Assembly: GCF_003443875.1 (NCBI RefSeq)
Contig: NZ_CP027482.1
Coordinates: forward strand, 682,001-746,000
Direction: 5' to 3'
DNA: 64,000 nt
DNA from: Aeromicrobium sp. A1-2
GTDB lineage: Bacteria > Actinomycetota > Actinomycetes > Propionibacteriales > Nocardioidaceae
The number at the start of each line of letters is the position of its first letter. Position 1 is the stretch's first letter. A model generated the notes under the pieces. It did not search any database and was not told the origin of the DNA. It saw nothing but the letters and a program-made list of their open reading frames with translations. Made by a program: the position numbers and the translations under genes. This document shows, one piece after another, positions 1 through 7,756 of this stretch.

Positions 1-252
1 CGTGTTGGTGCCGTCGGGGGACAGCCACGGGTTCTGGGGGATGTGGGGGTGCTGGATCGGCCGCTCGGTCGCCGGTGCTCCGACGAAGGCGGGCACCAAT
101 GCGTCGGTCGGCAGGGATGGGATCGGCAGACCGGCGATGGCCGGGATCGGCGGGAGCGTGAGCTCGGGCGCGGGTGTCGACGAGGTGGCCGGTGTGGCCA
201 GGGTGGCCGAGAGCGCGGCGACTCCGGCGAGCAGGGCGAGGATGCGGCGCAT
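1..252 (-). CDS. Secreted protein, C-terminus cut by window edge
   Basis: An open frame on the minus strand starts at ATG 252-250 and runs off the left edge, giving 84 residues without a stop. The N-terminus MRRILALLAGVAALSATLA followed by a Pro/Ala/Ser/Thr stretch is a typical Sec signal peptide with an Ala-rich cleavage region near residues 20-25. The mature part is proline-rich and ends with NPWLSPDGTN. The upstream region carries a tandem palindrome shared with the divergent TetR gene, so the two are probably co-regulated. I cannot assign a function from this fragment. Confidence 0.7.
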   Translation of the reverse strand, partial: MRRILALLAGVAALSATLATPATSSTPAPELTLPPIPAIAGLPIPSLPTDALVPAFVGAPATERPIQHPHIPQNPWLSPDGTNT

Positions 253-257
253 CTCCA

Positions 258-293
258 GACTGTAACCGCATGGTTACAGTCTGTATAGACTGT
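258..293. promoter_or_regulatory. Overlapping tandem palindromes, probable TetR operator
   Basis: Two inverted repeats interlock. The first has 10-bp arms GACTGTAACC and GGTTACAGTC around a 4-base spacer (258-281). The second has 7-bp arms ACAGTCT and AGACTGT around GTAT (276-293) and reuses the right arm of the first. They fill the 45-bp gap between the secreted-protein start (252) and the TetR start (298), as expected for an autoregulatory site that controls both genes. Confidence 0.7.
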
Positions 294-297
294 CGCG

Positions 298-876
298 GTG
301 ACCAATTCCGGTGCGGACGGCAGGCCCCATGGGCGCGAGCAGATCCGTTCGGCTGTGCTGTCGGCCGCCAACTCGCTGGTGGCCGAGCGCGGGCCGGACG
401 GCTTCTCGGTGCGCGACATCGCCACCCGGGCGGGGGTCAACCACGCTCTGGTTCACCGCCACTTCGGCACCAAGGCCGATGTGCTCGAGCAGGTCCTGGC
501 CGCCGAGGCCGAGGACGTCGTGGCCGCCGTGCTGCAGTCCGGCTTGCCGATCGCTGGCGATGCGGACGCCGACGTCGTGGCCAGGCTGCTCGACCTGCTG
601 GCCGAGCGCCAGACATACTGGCGGACGTTGGTCCATGCCGTGCTGGCCAGTCCCGAGGCCGCGCTACCGGGTACGGCCTCGACGACCGAACTCTTCTCGG
701 GTCTGTGGCGTGGTGGAGACGTGGACCGGGCGGCGTCGACCTCGGTCGCCGGCATGACCGTGCTCGGCTGGCTGATCTTCGGCACGTTCATGACCGACGC
801 CACGGGCGCCGACCCCGAGGAGGTTCGGCGCGCAGTGGCCGAGCAGGTTGCAGCGCTGATCGCGGGTCAGAGGTAG
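298..876 (+). CDS. TetR-family transcriptional regulator
   Basis: A 192-aa protein, usual size for TetR regulators. The helix-turn-helix spans about residues 36-57 (FSVRDIATRAGVNHALVHRHFG), followed by the typical KADVLEQVL helix; the C-terminal ligand domain is poorly conserved. Start is GTG 298, right after the tandem palindrome, with no clear Shine-Dalgarno, so the message may be nearly leaderless. The 3' end overlaps the convergent ipdC by 10 bp. From memory it does not resemble mycobacterial KstR or KstR2, so whether it controls the steroid genes is open. It probably represses itself and the divergent secreted-protein gene. Confidence 0.85.
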   Translation: MTNSGADGRPHGREQIRSAVLSAANSLVAERGPDGFSVRDIATRAGVNHALVHRHFGTKADVLEQVLAAEAEDVVAAVLQSGLPIAGDADADVVARLLDLLAERQTYWRTLVHAVLASPEAALPGTASTTELFSGLWRGGDVDRAASTSVAGMTVLGWLIFGTFMTDATGADPEEVRRAVAEQVAALIAGQR

Positions 877-1931
877 GCGCCGGCTCGCTTCAAGGATGCC
901 GCAGCCTCGATGATCACGCGATCGATGAGCTGCTCGCAGCTCGGCAGGTCGCTGATGACACCGACGACCTGCCCCGATGCGAGCACACCGGCGGTGGGGT
1001 CGCCCTCCACGAGGCCGGCCTTGAGCATCATCGGGGTGTTGGCTGCGAGAGCAAGCTGGCCGAGGGTGCGGCCCTGCTCCTTGCGCATCGCCCGCCCGTC
1101 GATCGCGAGCTCCTTCCACGACATGCCGGCCATGCGCTTGAACTGCAGTGTGCGCCGAGCCGTCGGGACGAGCCGTCGGAGGCCGGAGGATCCTTCGACC
1201 TGATCGACGAGGTCGGTGCGGAGCATCCGGTGCGGCATGCCGTCGACCTTCTTGGTCACCACGGTGTCGTCGAGGCCCGCGGACAGGTACCGCTGCTTGA
1301 CCTCGTCGGGCACGCGGCTCTCGGCCGTCAGCAGGAATCGTGTCCCCATGCCGACACCGGCCGCACCGTACGACAGCGCAGCTGCCAGACCGCGCCCGTC
1401 GAAGAAGCCTCCCGCCGCGATGACCGGGATGTCGACAGCGTCGAGGACCGTCGGCAGCAGGAGTGTGGTGGGGACGGAGCCGGTGTGGCCGCCGCCCTCT
1501 CCGCCCTGGATCATCACGGCGTCGGCACCCCAGGACTCGACCTTCACGGCGTGCTTGGGCAGGCCCACGCTGGGGATCACGACGATGTCGTGCTCCTTGA
1601 GGCTGGCAATCAGCTCGGGCTTCGGGGCGAGAGCGAATGAGGCGACCTTGACGCCGTACTCGATCAGGAGCCTGCACCGCGCCGGAGCGTCAGCTGCATC
1701 TGCGCGCAGGTTCACGCCGAACGGGGCGTCCGTGCGTTCCTTGACCTCGATGATCGCCTGCTCCAGCTCGGCCAGGGTCATCGTCGCGGATGCGAGGATA
1801 CCGAGCCCCCCTGCGTTGGCGGTGCCGCTGACCAGACTCGGGCCGGCGACCCAGCCCATGCCGGTCTGCACGACCGGGTGGCGGACGCCTACGAGCTCGG
1901 TGAGCGGTGTGGTGAGCAATTGGTCGATCAT
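867..1931 (-). CDS. ipdC: IpdC, nitronate-monooxygenase-like flavoprotein of C/D-ring degradation
   Basis: A 354-aa FMN-binding TIM-barrel protein of the 2-nitropropane dioxygenase/NMO family. The N-terminus VRHPVVQTGMGWVAGPSL and the loop IQGGEGGGHTG (about residue 140) are family signatures, and IAAGGFFDGRG binds FMN phosphate. In M. tuberculosis the orthologue Rv3553 (IpdC) acts on bicyclic C/D-ring CoA intermediates just before ring cleavage. It is the last gene of a four-gene minus-strand operon, and its ATG overlaps the ipdB stop by 4 bp. Assignment rests on family and on the echA20-ipdA-ipdB-ipdC order, which matches Rv3550-Rv3553. Confidence 0.88.
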   Translation of the reverse strand: MIDQLLTTPLTELVGVRHPVVQTGMGWVAGPSLVSGTANAGGLGILASATMTLAELEQAIIEVKERTDAPFGVNLRADAADAPARCRLLIEYGVKVASFALAPKPELIASLKEHDIVVIPSVGLPKHAVKVESWGADAVMIQGGEGGGHTGSVPTTLLLPTVLDAVDIPVIAAGGFFDGRGLAAALSYGAAGVGMGTRFLLTAESRVPDEVKQRYLSAGLDDTVVTKKVDGMPHRMLRTDLVDQVEGSSGLRRLVPTARRTLQFKRMAGMSWKELAIDGRAMRKEQGRTLGQLALAANTPMMLKAGLVEGDPTAGVLASGQVVGVISDLPSCEQLIDRVIIEAAASLKRAGAYL

Positions 1932-2689
1932 CGGGGTGCCACTTCGCGGTCTCGGAGACTCCGGGGATCGAGCAGCTCGCGCATCAGCACCAGTTCCTCG
2001 GACGTGGGCTCGCGCGTGGCCGGGACATCGCCGTCGGTGTGGATCTCGCAGCCACTCGCGGCCCGAACCTCCTCGACCGATGAGCCGGGATGGACCGACA
2101 CGAAGCGCAGCGTGTGGCCGGGTCCGCCGAAGTCGAAGACGCCCAGATCAGTGACCAGGCGGTGCACGTCGTGGAACTTCGCGGCGGCCGGGCCAGCGGC
2201 CTCGGCGCGGGCGCGCCCGACGCCCGAGACGATGTCGACCTGCTCGACCACGACCCGGGTGGAGTGCTTCGGGACCCAGTAGGAGGTCTTGTTGTTGACC
2301 GTGTTGCCCGGGGCTCCGCGCACACCGAGCAATTGACGAGTGGGTTTGTCCCACGAGCCGATGGCGGAGATGTTCTGGTTGCCGTGTCGGTCGACCTGGG
2401 TCGCGCCCATCATGACGTGTCTCTTCCCAAAGGAGACGACCGACTCGAGCACGAGGCGGAACGGCATCCAGCCCTCCGTGACGTCCGCCGTCTGGCCGAG
2501 CGGGGGAGTACCGCGCAGGATGCGGGCCTCGCCATCGGTCAGCATCAACAATGGGTTGGTGGTGTTCTTGGCCAGCCGCGCGCCGAGCGTGGGGAGCAGG
2601 CCCATGGGGCTGCCCATGATCTCGCCGTCATCGGCGAAGCAGTCGGCAATGGCAACGGCGCAGTACTCAGCGCGGGTCACGTCGGTCAT
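1928..2689 (-). CDS. ipdB: IpdB, beta subunit of COCHEA-CoA hydrolase
   Basis: A 253-aa protein of the class I CoA-transferase fold (beta subunit type), with segments SPMGLLPTLGARLAKNTTNP and the GATQVDRHGNQN region typical of this family. IpdA and IpdB form a heteromer that, despite its transferase fold, hydrolyses the last carbocyclic ring of the cholesterol nucleus in COCHEA-CoA. The gene starts at ATG 2689 and overlaps the ipdA stop by 4 bp, so the subunits are translationally coupled. Length and position fit Rv3552. Confidence 0.9.
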   Translation of the reverse strand: MTDVTRAEYCAVAIADCFADDGEIMGSPMGLLPTLGARLAKNTTNPLLMLTDGEARILRGTPPLGQTADVTEGWMPFRLVLESVVSFGKRHVMMGATQVDRHGNQNISAIGSWDKPTRQLLGVRGAPGNTVNNKTSYWVPKHSTRVVVEQVDIVSGVGRARAEAAGPAAAKFHDVHRLVTDLGVFDFGGPGHTLRFVSVHPGSSVEEVRAASGCEIHTDGDVPATREPTSEELVLMRELLDPRSLRDREVAPR

Positions 2690-3558
2690 GGGGTGGCCTC
2701 CTCGGTGAATGCGGTGACTGCGGCTTGGTAGGCGGCCTCGTCGCCGGACAGGAACCGCTGGTTGAACACAGCCCAGTCCTCGGGCGTCTTGGCCGCCGTC
2801 GCGTACGCCTTCTGGAACTTCTCGTCCCGCCCATAGGTCGGGGTGCAGTCGGTGAAGTGAGCGCCGTTGGGTGTCTCCACGACGCCGGTCACCATCGTGC
2901 GGTTGAGCAACAGGCTCTGCAGGGGGGCATCGACGGTCAGTCCGGCCGTGTCGATGATCTGCTCGGTGGAGACGTACGCTTCGCGGGCCGCCATGCAGAA
3001 CAGATCGTCGAAGTAGGGATCCGGACCGAGGTACTGTCCGTTGCCCATCGCGTCAGCCCGGTTCATGTGCACCAGCGCGACGTCGAGGTTGAGCGCGGGG
3101 ACCGCGACCAGCTCCTCGTCCTGGTCATAGGGCGACACGACCGTGCGCAGGTCGGTGTCGTTCTCCAGCACTGCCGATCCCAGACCCGCGCGCATCGGCA
3201 GGAAGGAGACGCGCTGGGCGGCGGCGCGCAAACCGTTCTGGAACATGCCCTCGTCCCACTCGCGGAACTGCGCCGTTCCCTCCTGGCGCGCCCGCCCGAA
3301 CCATGGCTCGAGCGGAATCGAGTCCAGGGTCGCGAACGCATACGTCACCTTGCTGGCCTTGCCGGCCGCCAGCAGCAGGCCGACGTCGGGTCCGGCGTAC
3401 GAGACGATGTGCAGGTCGGTGAGGTCGCTCCGCAGGATGGCTCGTACCAGTGCCATCGGCTTGCGGCGCGAGCCCCAGCCGCCAATGCCGACTGTCATCC
3501 CGCTGTTGATGCGGCCGATGATCTGGTCGATCGTCAGCTCCTTGGACGGTGCCTTCAT
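2686..3558 (-). CDS. ipdA: IpdA, alpha subunit of COCHEA-CoA hydrolase
   Basis: A 290-aa class I CoA-transferase-fold alpha subunit. The N-terminal glycine-rich loop GMTVGIGGWGSRRKPMALV (residues 20-38) is the family CoA/phosphate signature, and the acidic segment REWDEGMFQNGL (about 99-110) lies where the catalytic region of IpdA is expected. It pairs with IpdB, next in the operon, to open the D ring. Start ATG 3558 overlaps the echA20 stop by 4 bp. It matches Rv3551 in length and neighbourhood. Confidence 0.9.
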   Translation of the reverse strand: MKAPSKELTIDQIIGRINSGMTVGIGGWGSRRKPMALVRAILRSDLTDLHIVSYAGPDVGLLLAAGKASKVTYAFATLDSIPLEPWFGRARQEGTAQFREWDEGMFQNGLRAAAQRVSFLPMRAGLGSAVLENDTDLRTVVSPYDQDEELVAVPALNLDVALVHMNRADAMGNGQYLGPDPYFDDLFCMAAREAYVSTEQIIDTAGLTVDAPLQSLLLNRTMVTGVVETPNGAHFTDCTPTYGRDEKFQKAYATAAKTPEDWAVFNQRFLSGDEAAYQAAVTAFTEEATP

Positions 3559-4343
3559 GTGTTGCCCTCTGTCTTGTCTGTTCCCACGTTGCGCTGACTC
3601 TTTGCCGTTCCGGCGAAGTCGTCGCGAAGCTCGTCGCTCACGCCCATGAGGTTGAGCTCCATCGTGAAGCCCTGCTCGAAGCGGTAGCTGGTGTTGACGT
3701 CCATGGGGTCGATCCCGTTGAGCGCCTCCTTCGCGGCGCGGATGACCCGGCCGTCCTTGGCGGCGATCTCCGCGGCGAGTCCCAGGGCGAGATCATCGAG
3801 CTGATCACGCGGCACGACGTCGTACACCGACCCGTGCTGGACGAGGTCCTTGGCCGGGATCGTCCTGGCCGTGAAGTAGAGCGTGCGCATCAGGTGCTGG
3901 GGAACGAGCCGTGCGAGGTGGGTGGCCGCACCCAGCGCACCTTGGTTGACCTCCGGGACGCCGAAGTAGGCGTCGTCGCTCGCGACCACGATGTCGGCGT
4001 TGCCGACGAGTCCGACACCGCCCCCGACGCAGAACCCGTGGACCGCGGCGATGACCGGAACGGGGCACTCGTACACCGACTTGAAGGCAGCGAAACAGCC
4101 CTTGTTGGCACCGATCAGGGCGTCGAAGCCCGTCGTGTTCTGCATCTCCTTGATGTCCACGCCGGCGTTGAATCCCTTGCCCTCGGCCCGGAGCACGACG
4201 ACCTTGATCGCCGGGTTGGCCGCGGCCACGTCCAGCGCCGCCGCGATATCGAACCACCCTTGGACGGGGAGCGCGTTGACCGGCGGATGGGCCATCGTGA
4301 CGACCAGGATGCCGTCGTCTCGGAGGACGGAAGTGACGCTCAT
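3555..4343 (-). CDS. echA20: EchA20, crotonase-family C/D-ring hydrolase
   Basis: A 262-aa crotonase. The oxyanion loop appears as GKGFNAGVDI and the active-site helix as HGFCVGGGVGLVGNADIV. The first catalytic Glu of enoyl-CoA hydratases is Val here (GGGVGL), while the second region keeps Glu (FGVPEVNQG). That fits a hydrolase rather than a plain hydratase, in line with EchA20 (Rv3550), which opens a ring of the indene-CoA intermediate before IpdAB. It is the first gene of the echA20-ipdABC operon, and its ATG lies at the edge of a 37-bp gap shared with ipdF. Confidence 0.88.
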   Translation of the reverse strand: MSVTSVLRDDGILVVTMAHPPVNALPVQGWFDIAAALDVAAANPAIKVVVLRAEGKGFNAGVDIKEMQNTTGFDALIGANKGCFAAFKSVYECPVPVIAAVHGFCVGGGVGLVGNADIVVASDDAYFGVPEVNQGALGAATHLARLVPQHLMRTLYFTARTIPAKDLVQHGSVYDVVPRDQLDDLALGLAAEIAAKDGRVIRAAKEALNGIDPMDVNTSYRFEQGFTMELNLMGVSDELRDDFAGTAKSQRNVGTDKTEGNT

Positions 4344-4373
4344 GGCTACCTACCTAACGTTTGCTTGGTAGCC
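4344..4373. promoter_or_regulatory. Divergent echA20/ipdF operator candidate (KstR2-type position)
   Basis: The whole 37-bp gap between the echA20 and ipdF start codons is an inverted repeat: GGCTACC (4344-4350) and GGTAGCC (4367-4373), with an inner imperfect palindrome TACCTAACGTTTGCTTGGTA (4351-4370). In mycobacteria KstR2 controls this promoter through AnCAAGnnCTTGnT. Only the half-site ACCAAG (reverse strand) fits that motif here, so KstR2 or a diverged relative is a guess. No KstR box is present. Confidence 0.5.
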
Positions 4374-4380
4374 TAGCAGC

Positions 4381-5148
4381 ATGACTTTGTCGCTGGACCT
4401 GTCCGGACGCGTCGCCCTGGTGACCGGGGGCTCGCGTGGCATCGGCCGGGGGATCGCTGCCGTCCTGGTCGAGGCGGGCGCCTCGGTGATCACCTGCGCT
4501 CGATCAGATGTCCTCGAAGCGTCTCCAGGCACCGAGCACATTGCGTGCGACGTCAGGGATGTCGATGCCGTCGGGGCCATGATCGCCGGGATCGTCGATC
4601 GGCACGGTCGACTTGACCTGCTGGTCAACAACGCCGGTGGAGCGCCCTACGCCTTGGCTGTCGACTCCGGCGCGCGGCTCGACGAGAAGATCCTCGGCCT
4701 CAACCTCGCCGCGGTCCTGACGGTCTCGAAGGCCGCCAATGCCGTGATGCAACAGCAGGACGCCGGCGGTGCCATCGTGAACATCTCCTCGGTCTCTGCC
4801 TTGCGTCCGTCGCCGGGCACGGCCTCGTACGGCGCGGCCAAGGCCGGCGTCGACTCGCTCGCCACCTCACTGGCCGTCGAATGGGGGCCCAAGGTGCGGA
4901 TCAACAGCATCGACGTCGGGTTGTGCCGCACCGAGCAGACTGCCGACCACTACGGCGACGACGCCACAGTGGCGGCGGTCGAGGCCACGATTCCGCTCGG
5001 CCGGATGGCCGAGCCCGAAGAGGTCGGTCGCGTGGTCGCGTTCCTGGCCTCCGACCTCGCGTCGTACGTGTCCGGCGCCACCGTCGCCTGCCACGGAGGT
5101 GGCGAACCGCCCGTCTTCTTGTACGTCGTCAACCAGGAGAAGAAATGA
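4381..5148 (+). CDS. ipdF: IpdF, SDR dehydrogenase of C/D-ring degradation
   Basis: A 255-aa classical short-chain dehydrogenase: TGGSRGIG cofactor loop (15-22), NNAG (83-86), catalytic Ser around 136-137, and Tyr150-Gly-Ala-Ala-Lys154. The C-terminus carries HGGGEPPVF, a feature I associate with the Rv3549c/IpdF group. IpdF is thought to oxidise the hydroxyl on the C/D-ring CoA intermediates before the EchA20/IpdAB steps. It is divergent from echA20 as in M. tuberculosis. Start ATG 4381 has almost no leader. The stop overlaps the next SDR by 4 bp. Confidence 0.85.
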   Translation: MTLSLDLSGRVALVTGGSRGIGRGIAAVLVEAGASVITCARSDVLEASPGTEHIACDVRDVDAVGAMIAGIVDRHGRLDLLVNNAGGAPYALAVDSGARLDEKILGLNLAAVLTVSKAANAVMQQQDAGGAIVNISSVSALRPSPGTASYGAAKAGVDSLATSLAVEWGPKVRINSIDVGLCRTEQTADHYGDDATVAAVEATIPLGRMAEPEEVGRVVAFLASDLASYVSGATVACHGGGEPPVFLYVVNQEKK

Positions 5149-6023
5149 ACATGCTCGAAGGCCGAATCGCGATTGTCACCGGAGCCGGTCGAGGCATTGG
5201 TCGAGCGCACGCGCTCGAGCTGGCCCGACAGGGCGCGAAGGTCGTGGTCAACGACTTCGGTGTTTCGCTCGCGGGGGAGCGAGAGGAGTCGCCCGCCGAC
5301 TCGGTCGTGGCCGAGATCAAGGCGCTCGGAGGTGACGCGGTGTCCAACGGCGCCGACGTCGCGGACTTCGCCGAGGCCGAGGCGATGGTGCAGCAGGCCA
5401 TCGAGACGTTCGGTGGCCTCGACATCCTGGTCAACAATGCCGGATTCGTCCGCGACCGCATGCTCGTCAACACCTCGGAGGAGGAGTGGGACGCCGTCAT
5501 CCGTGTGCACCTCAAGGGTCACTTCGCGCCGCTGCGCCACGCGGGAGCGTACTGGCGTGCGGAGTCCAAGGCCGGTCGCCAACGCGATGCGCGGGTCATC
5601 AACACCTCATCCGGCGCCGGTCTCCAAGGATCCATCGGCCAGACGACATACTCCGCGGCCAAGGCCGGCATCGCCGGAATGACGCTCGTGGCGGCGGCAG
5701 AGATGGGGCGCTACGGCGTCACCGTCAATGCGATCGCCCCGGTGGCACAGACGCGGATGACCGAGGGCGCGTTCGACACCTCGGCGATGGCGCAGCCCGA
5801 GGACAACTCTCCGATCGTCGCCTGGCTCGCTTCGGTCGAGGCGGGGGACGTCACGGGCCGGGTCATCGAGATCGACGGAGGTCAGATCTGCGTCGAGCAG
5901 GCGTGGACCCACGGACCGAAGCGTGACATCGGCCGCCGCTGGGCGACGGTCGACGTCGGTGCGGCGCTCCGCGAGCTCATCGCGCAAGGCGCAACCCCTG
6001 AGCCTGTGTACGGAACCAGCTAG
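5145..6023 (+). CDS. SDR oxidoreductase, Rv3548c-like
   Basis: A 292-aa SDR of the peroxisomal-multifunctional/17-beta-HSD4-like type: TGAGRGIGRAHALELA (12-27), NNAG (97-100), Tyr169-Ser-Ala-Ala-Lys173, and a long C-terminal extension after the cofactor domain. It overlaps ipdF by 4 bp (ATGA) and is preceded by AGGAGAAG, so the pair is one operon, as with Rv3549c-Rv3548c. Its substrate is probably a hydroxyacyl-CoA or hydroxysteroid intermediate of C/D-ring breakdown; the exact step is not known to me. Confidence 0.8.
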   Translation: MNMLEGRIAIVTGAGRGIGRAHALELARQGAKVVVNDFGVSLAGEREESPADSVVAEIKALGGDAVSNGADVADFAEAEAMVQQAIETFGGLDILVNNAGFVRDRMLVNTSEEEWDAVIRVHLKGHFAPLRHAGAYWRAESKAGRQRDARVINTSSGAGLQGSIGQTTYSAAKAGIAGMTLVAAAEMGRYGVTVNAIAPVAQTRMTEGAFDTSAMAQPEDNSPIVAWLASVEAGDVTGRVIEIDGGQICVEQAWTHGPKRDIGRRWATVDVGAALRELIAQGATPEPVYGTS

Positions 6024-6036
6024 CCCGAGGATCGGC

Positions 6037-6076
6037 GAGTCTCTCCGCCATCCAGCGGCTGATGGACGAGAGACTC
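6037..6076. terminator. Bidirectional terminator hairpin
   Basis: Between two convergent SDR genes an 8-bp perfect stem GAGTCTCT / AGAGACTC (6037-6044, 6069-6076) encloses a second stem CCATC / GATGG. There is no long T-run, as is common in high-GC actinobacteria. Its location between facing stop codons supports termination from both sides. Confidence 0.7.
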
Positions 6077-6101
6077 ACCGCGGACGGCCGAAACTCTCCG
6101 C

Positions 6102-6887
6102 TCAGACGGAGTAGCCGCCGTCGACGTCGAGCTTCTGACCCGTGATGAAGCCAGCCCGGCTCGACGCCAGGAAGCAGACTGCCTCGGCGATGTCGGCGGC
6201 ACTGCCGAACGTGCGCAGCGGGATGTTCGACCGGGTGATGGCCAGCGCGTTGTCGTCGAGCTCGCCCGAGGCGATCAGGCGTGCCGCCATCCCATCGGTC
6301 AGCATGCCGGGACCGACGGCATTGACGCGGACGCCGAAGCGCCCCTCCTCGGCGGCGAGCGCACGCACCAAGGCATCGACGGCACCCTTGGGTGCGGACG
6401 ACAGACCGTCGCGGACGGGAAAGCGGGTCGTGGCAGCGGTCGTGATCGCGACGATCGATCCCCGGGTGCCCCGAAGCAGGGGTAGCGCGGGCTGGGCGAT
6501 GTTGAAGAAGCCCACGGCGTCCTGCGAGATCTGGGCGGCGAAGTCGGCGGGGGAGACCGTGGACAGGTGGACCATCGGCACGTGCGGCCCTGCCGCGTAG
6601 ACCAGGGTGTGGATTCCGCCGTACGTCCCGGCCAGGTGCGTCAGCAGGGCCGCGCAGTCCTCGGCGCTGGCGAGGTCGAGGGCGTGGGCCGACGATCGCA
6701 CTCCGGATGCAGCGGCCGCTGCCGCCACTGCCTCGCCGGACTCCTGATTGCCGCGGAAGGTGACCGCGACATCGGAGCCGCGTGCGGCCAGCATCTGGGC
6801 CGTGGCGGCGCCAAGCCCCCCACTGCCGCCCACGACGAGGGCGACGCCGGAGTTGTCGGCAAAGTCGGGCGCGAATTGATCGGTCAT
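6102..6887 (-). CDS. Divergent SDR-fold protein lacking catalytic tyrosine
   Basis: A 261-aa Rossmann-fold SDR with GGSGGLG (20-26) near the N-terminus and the usual C-terminal TGQKLDVDGGYSV. In the active site the YxxxK tyrosine is Ser163 (SSAPK, Lys167 kept), and the NNAG motif reads YAAG (97-100). It may have lost classical dehydrogenase activity or use another proton donor. ATG 6887 faces a perfect KstR box (6935-6948) shared with the next SDR, so it probably belongs to the sterol regulon. Its 3' end meets the terminator after the Rv3548c-like gene. Substrate unknown. Confidence 0.75.
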   Translation of the reverse strand: MTDQFAPDFADNSGVALVVGGSGGLGAATAQMLAARGSDVAVTFRGNQESGEAVAAAAAASGVRSSAHALDLASAEDCAALLTHLAGTYGGIHTLVYAAGPHVPMVHLSTVSPADFAAQISQDAVGFFNIAQPALPLLRGTRGSIVAITTAATTRFPVRDGLSSAPKGAVDALVRALAAEEGRFGVRVNAVGPGMLTDGMAARLIASGELDDNALAITRSNIPLRTFGSAADIAEAVCFLASSRAGFITGQKLDVDGGYSV

Positions 6888-6934
6888 GAGGTGCCGAACT
6901 CTATCGAGTGGTTGTCGATCGCGGGCGGCTCTGA

Positions 6935-6948
6935 TAGAACGTGTTCTA
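6935..6948. promoter_or_regulatory. KstR box (perfect)
   Basis: TAGAACGTGTTCTA matches the KstR consensus TnnAACnnGTTnnA, with both 6-bp arms complementary. It lies in the 86-bp gap between divergent SDR genes, 25 bp before the GTG at 6974. Confidence 0.88.
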
Positions 6949-6973
6949 GATTTGTCCGCGACGACGTCAGACG

Positions 6974-7756
6974 GTGACCGTGATTCTCAGCGACGAAGTC
7001 GTCATCATCTCCGGGGTTGGCGCCGGCCTCGGTGCCAAGCTCGCGGCCCGTGCGGCGGCCGAGGGTGCCAAGGTCGTGCTGGCGGCCAGGTCCGGCGATG
7101 TCACGGATCAGGTGGCCGCTCAGATCACCGCGGCCGGTGGCGACGCGATCGCCGTGCGGTGCGACGTGCGCAAGCGCGAGGACGTCGAGCGGGTCGCAGC
7201 GACGGCCGTGGAGACCTTCGGTGCGATCACAGGCCTGGTCAACGCGGCGTACTCGCACCCCGGTCTCAGCGATCTGCTGGAGACCTCGGACCAGCAGCTG
7301 CGTCGGTCGATGGACGTCATCCTGCACGGCGGGTTGGAGATGAGTCGGGCGGTGGTCCCGCACATGGCCGGGGGCGGCTCGATCGTCAACGTCGGCACGA
7401 TGTCGACCCGCAAGCCGATGCGTGGTGAAGGCGGCTATGCCGTCGCCAAGGCCGCGATGGGGTGCGCCACCCAATACCTGGCTCTCGAGCTCGGCGAGAA
7501 GGGCATTCGGGTCAACCAGGCCGTCCTGGGCTGGCTGGACGGACCGGGCGTCCGGTTCTTCCTGACGATGACGGCCGAAGCCTCGGGTATCTCCGAGCAG
7601 GAGGTCTACGACGACATAGCGTCACGCAATCCACTCAACCGAATCCCGGCGGACGAGGCGTGTGCCGGAGCCGTCCTGTACTTGCTGTCGAGCCTGGCCT
7701 CGGAGGTCACCGGCGCGATCATCGATGTCAATGGCGGGGAGTACATGCCGGCATGA
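6974..7756 (+). CDS. SDR-family oxidoreductase
   Basis: A 260-aa short-chain dehydrogenase: SGVGAGLG (13-20), Tyr155-Ala-Val-Ala-Lys159, and C-terminal TGAIIDVNGGEYMPA. NNAG is replaced by VNAAYS (89-94), a variation seen in some actinobacterial SDRs. Start GTG 6974 lies 25 bp after a perfect KstR box. The stop overlaps the SRPBCC gene by 4 bp, so SDR, SRPBCC and zinc-MDR form one KstR-controlled operon. It likely acts on a steroid alcohol/ketone or hydroxyacyl-CoA; the step cannot be fixed from sequence. Confidence 0.8.
   Translation: MTVILSDEVVIISGVGAGLGAKLAARAAAEGAKVVLAARSGDVTDQVAAQITAAGGDAIAVRCDVRKREDVERVAATAVETFGAITGLVNAAYSHPGLSDLLETSDQQLRRSMDVILHGGLEMSRAVVPHMAGGGSIVNVGTMSTRKPMRGEGGYAVAKAAMGCATQYLALELGEKGIRVNQAVLGWLDGPGVRFFLTMTAEASGISEQEVYDDIASRNPLNRIPADEACAGAVLYLLSSLASEVTGAIIDVNGGEYMPA

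Noticed and set aside
298..876. Calling the TetR gene kstR or kstR2
   Set aside because: Residue pattern outside the helix-turn-helix does not resemble either, and its palindrome differs from both motifs.
174..1640. Long plus-strand open frame antisense to ipdC and over the TetR gene
   Set aside because: Composition is Arg/Gly/Ala-rich without any domain, and real genes with clear motifs occupy both parts.
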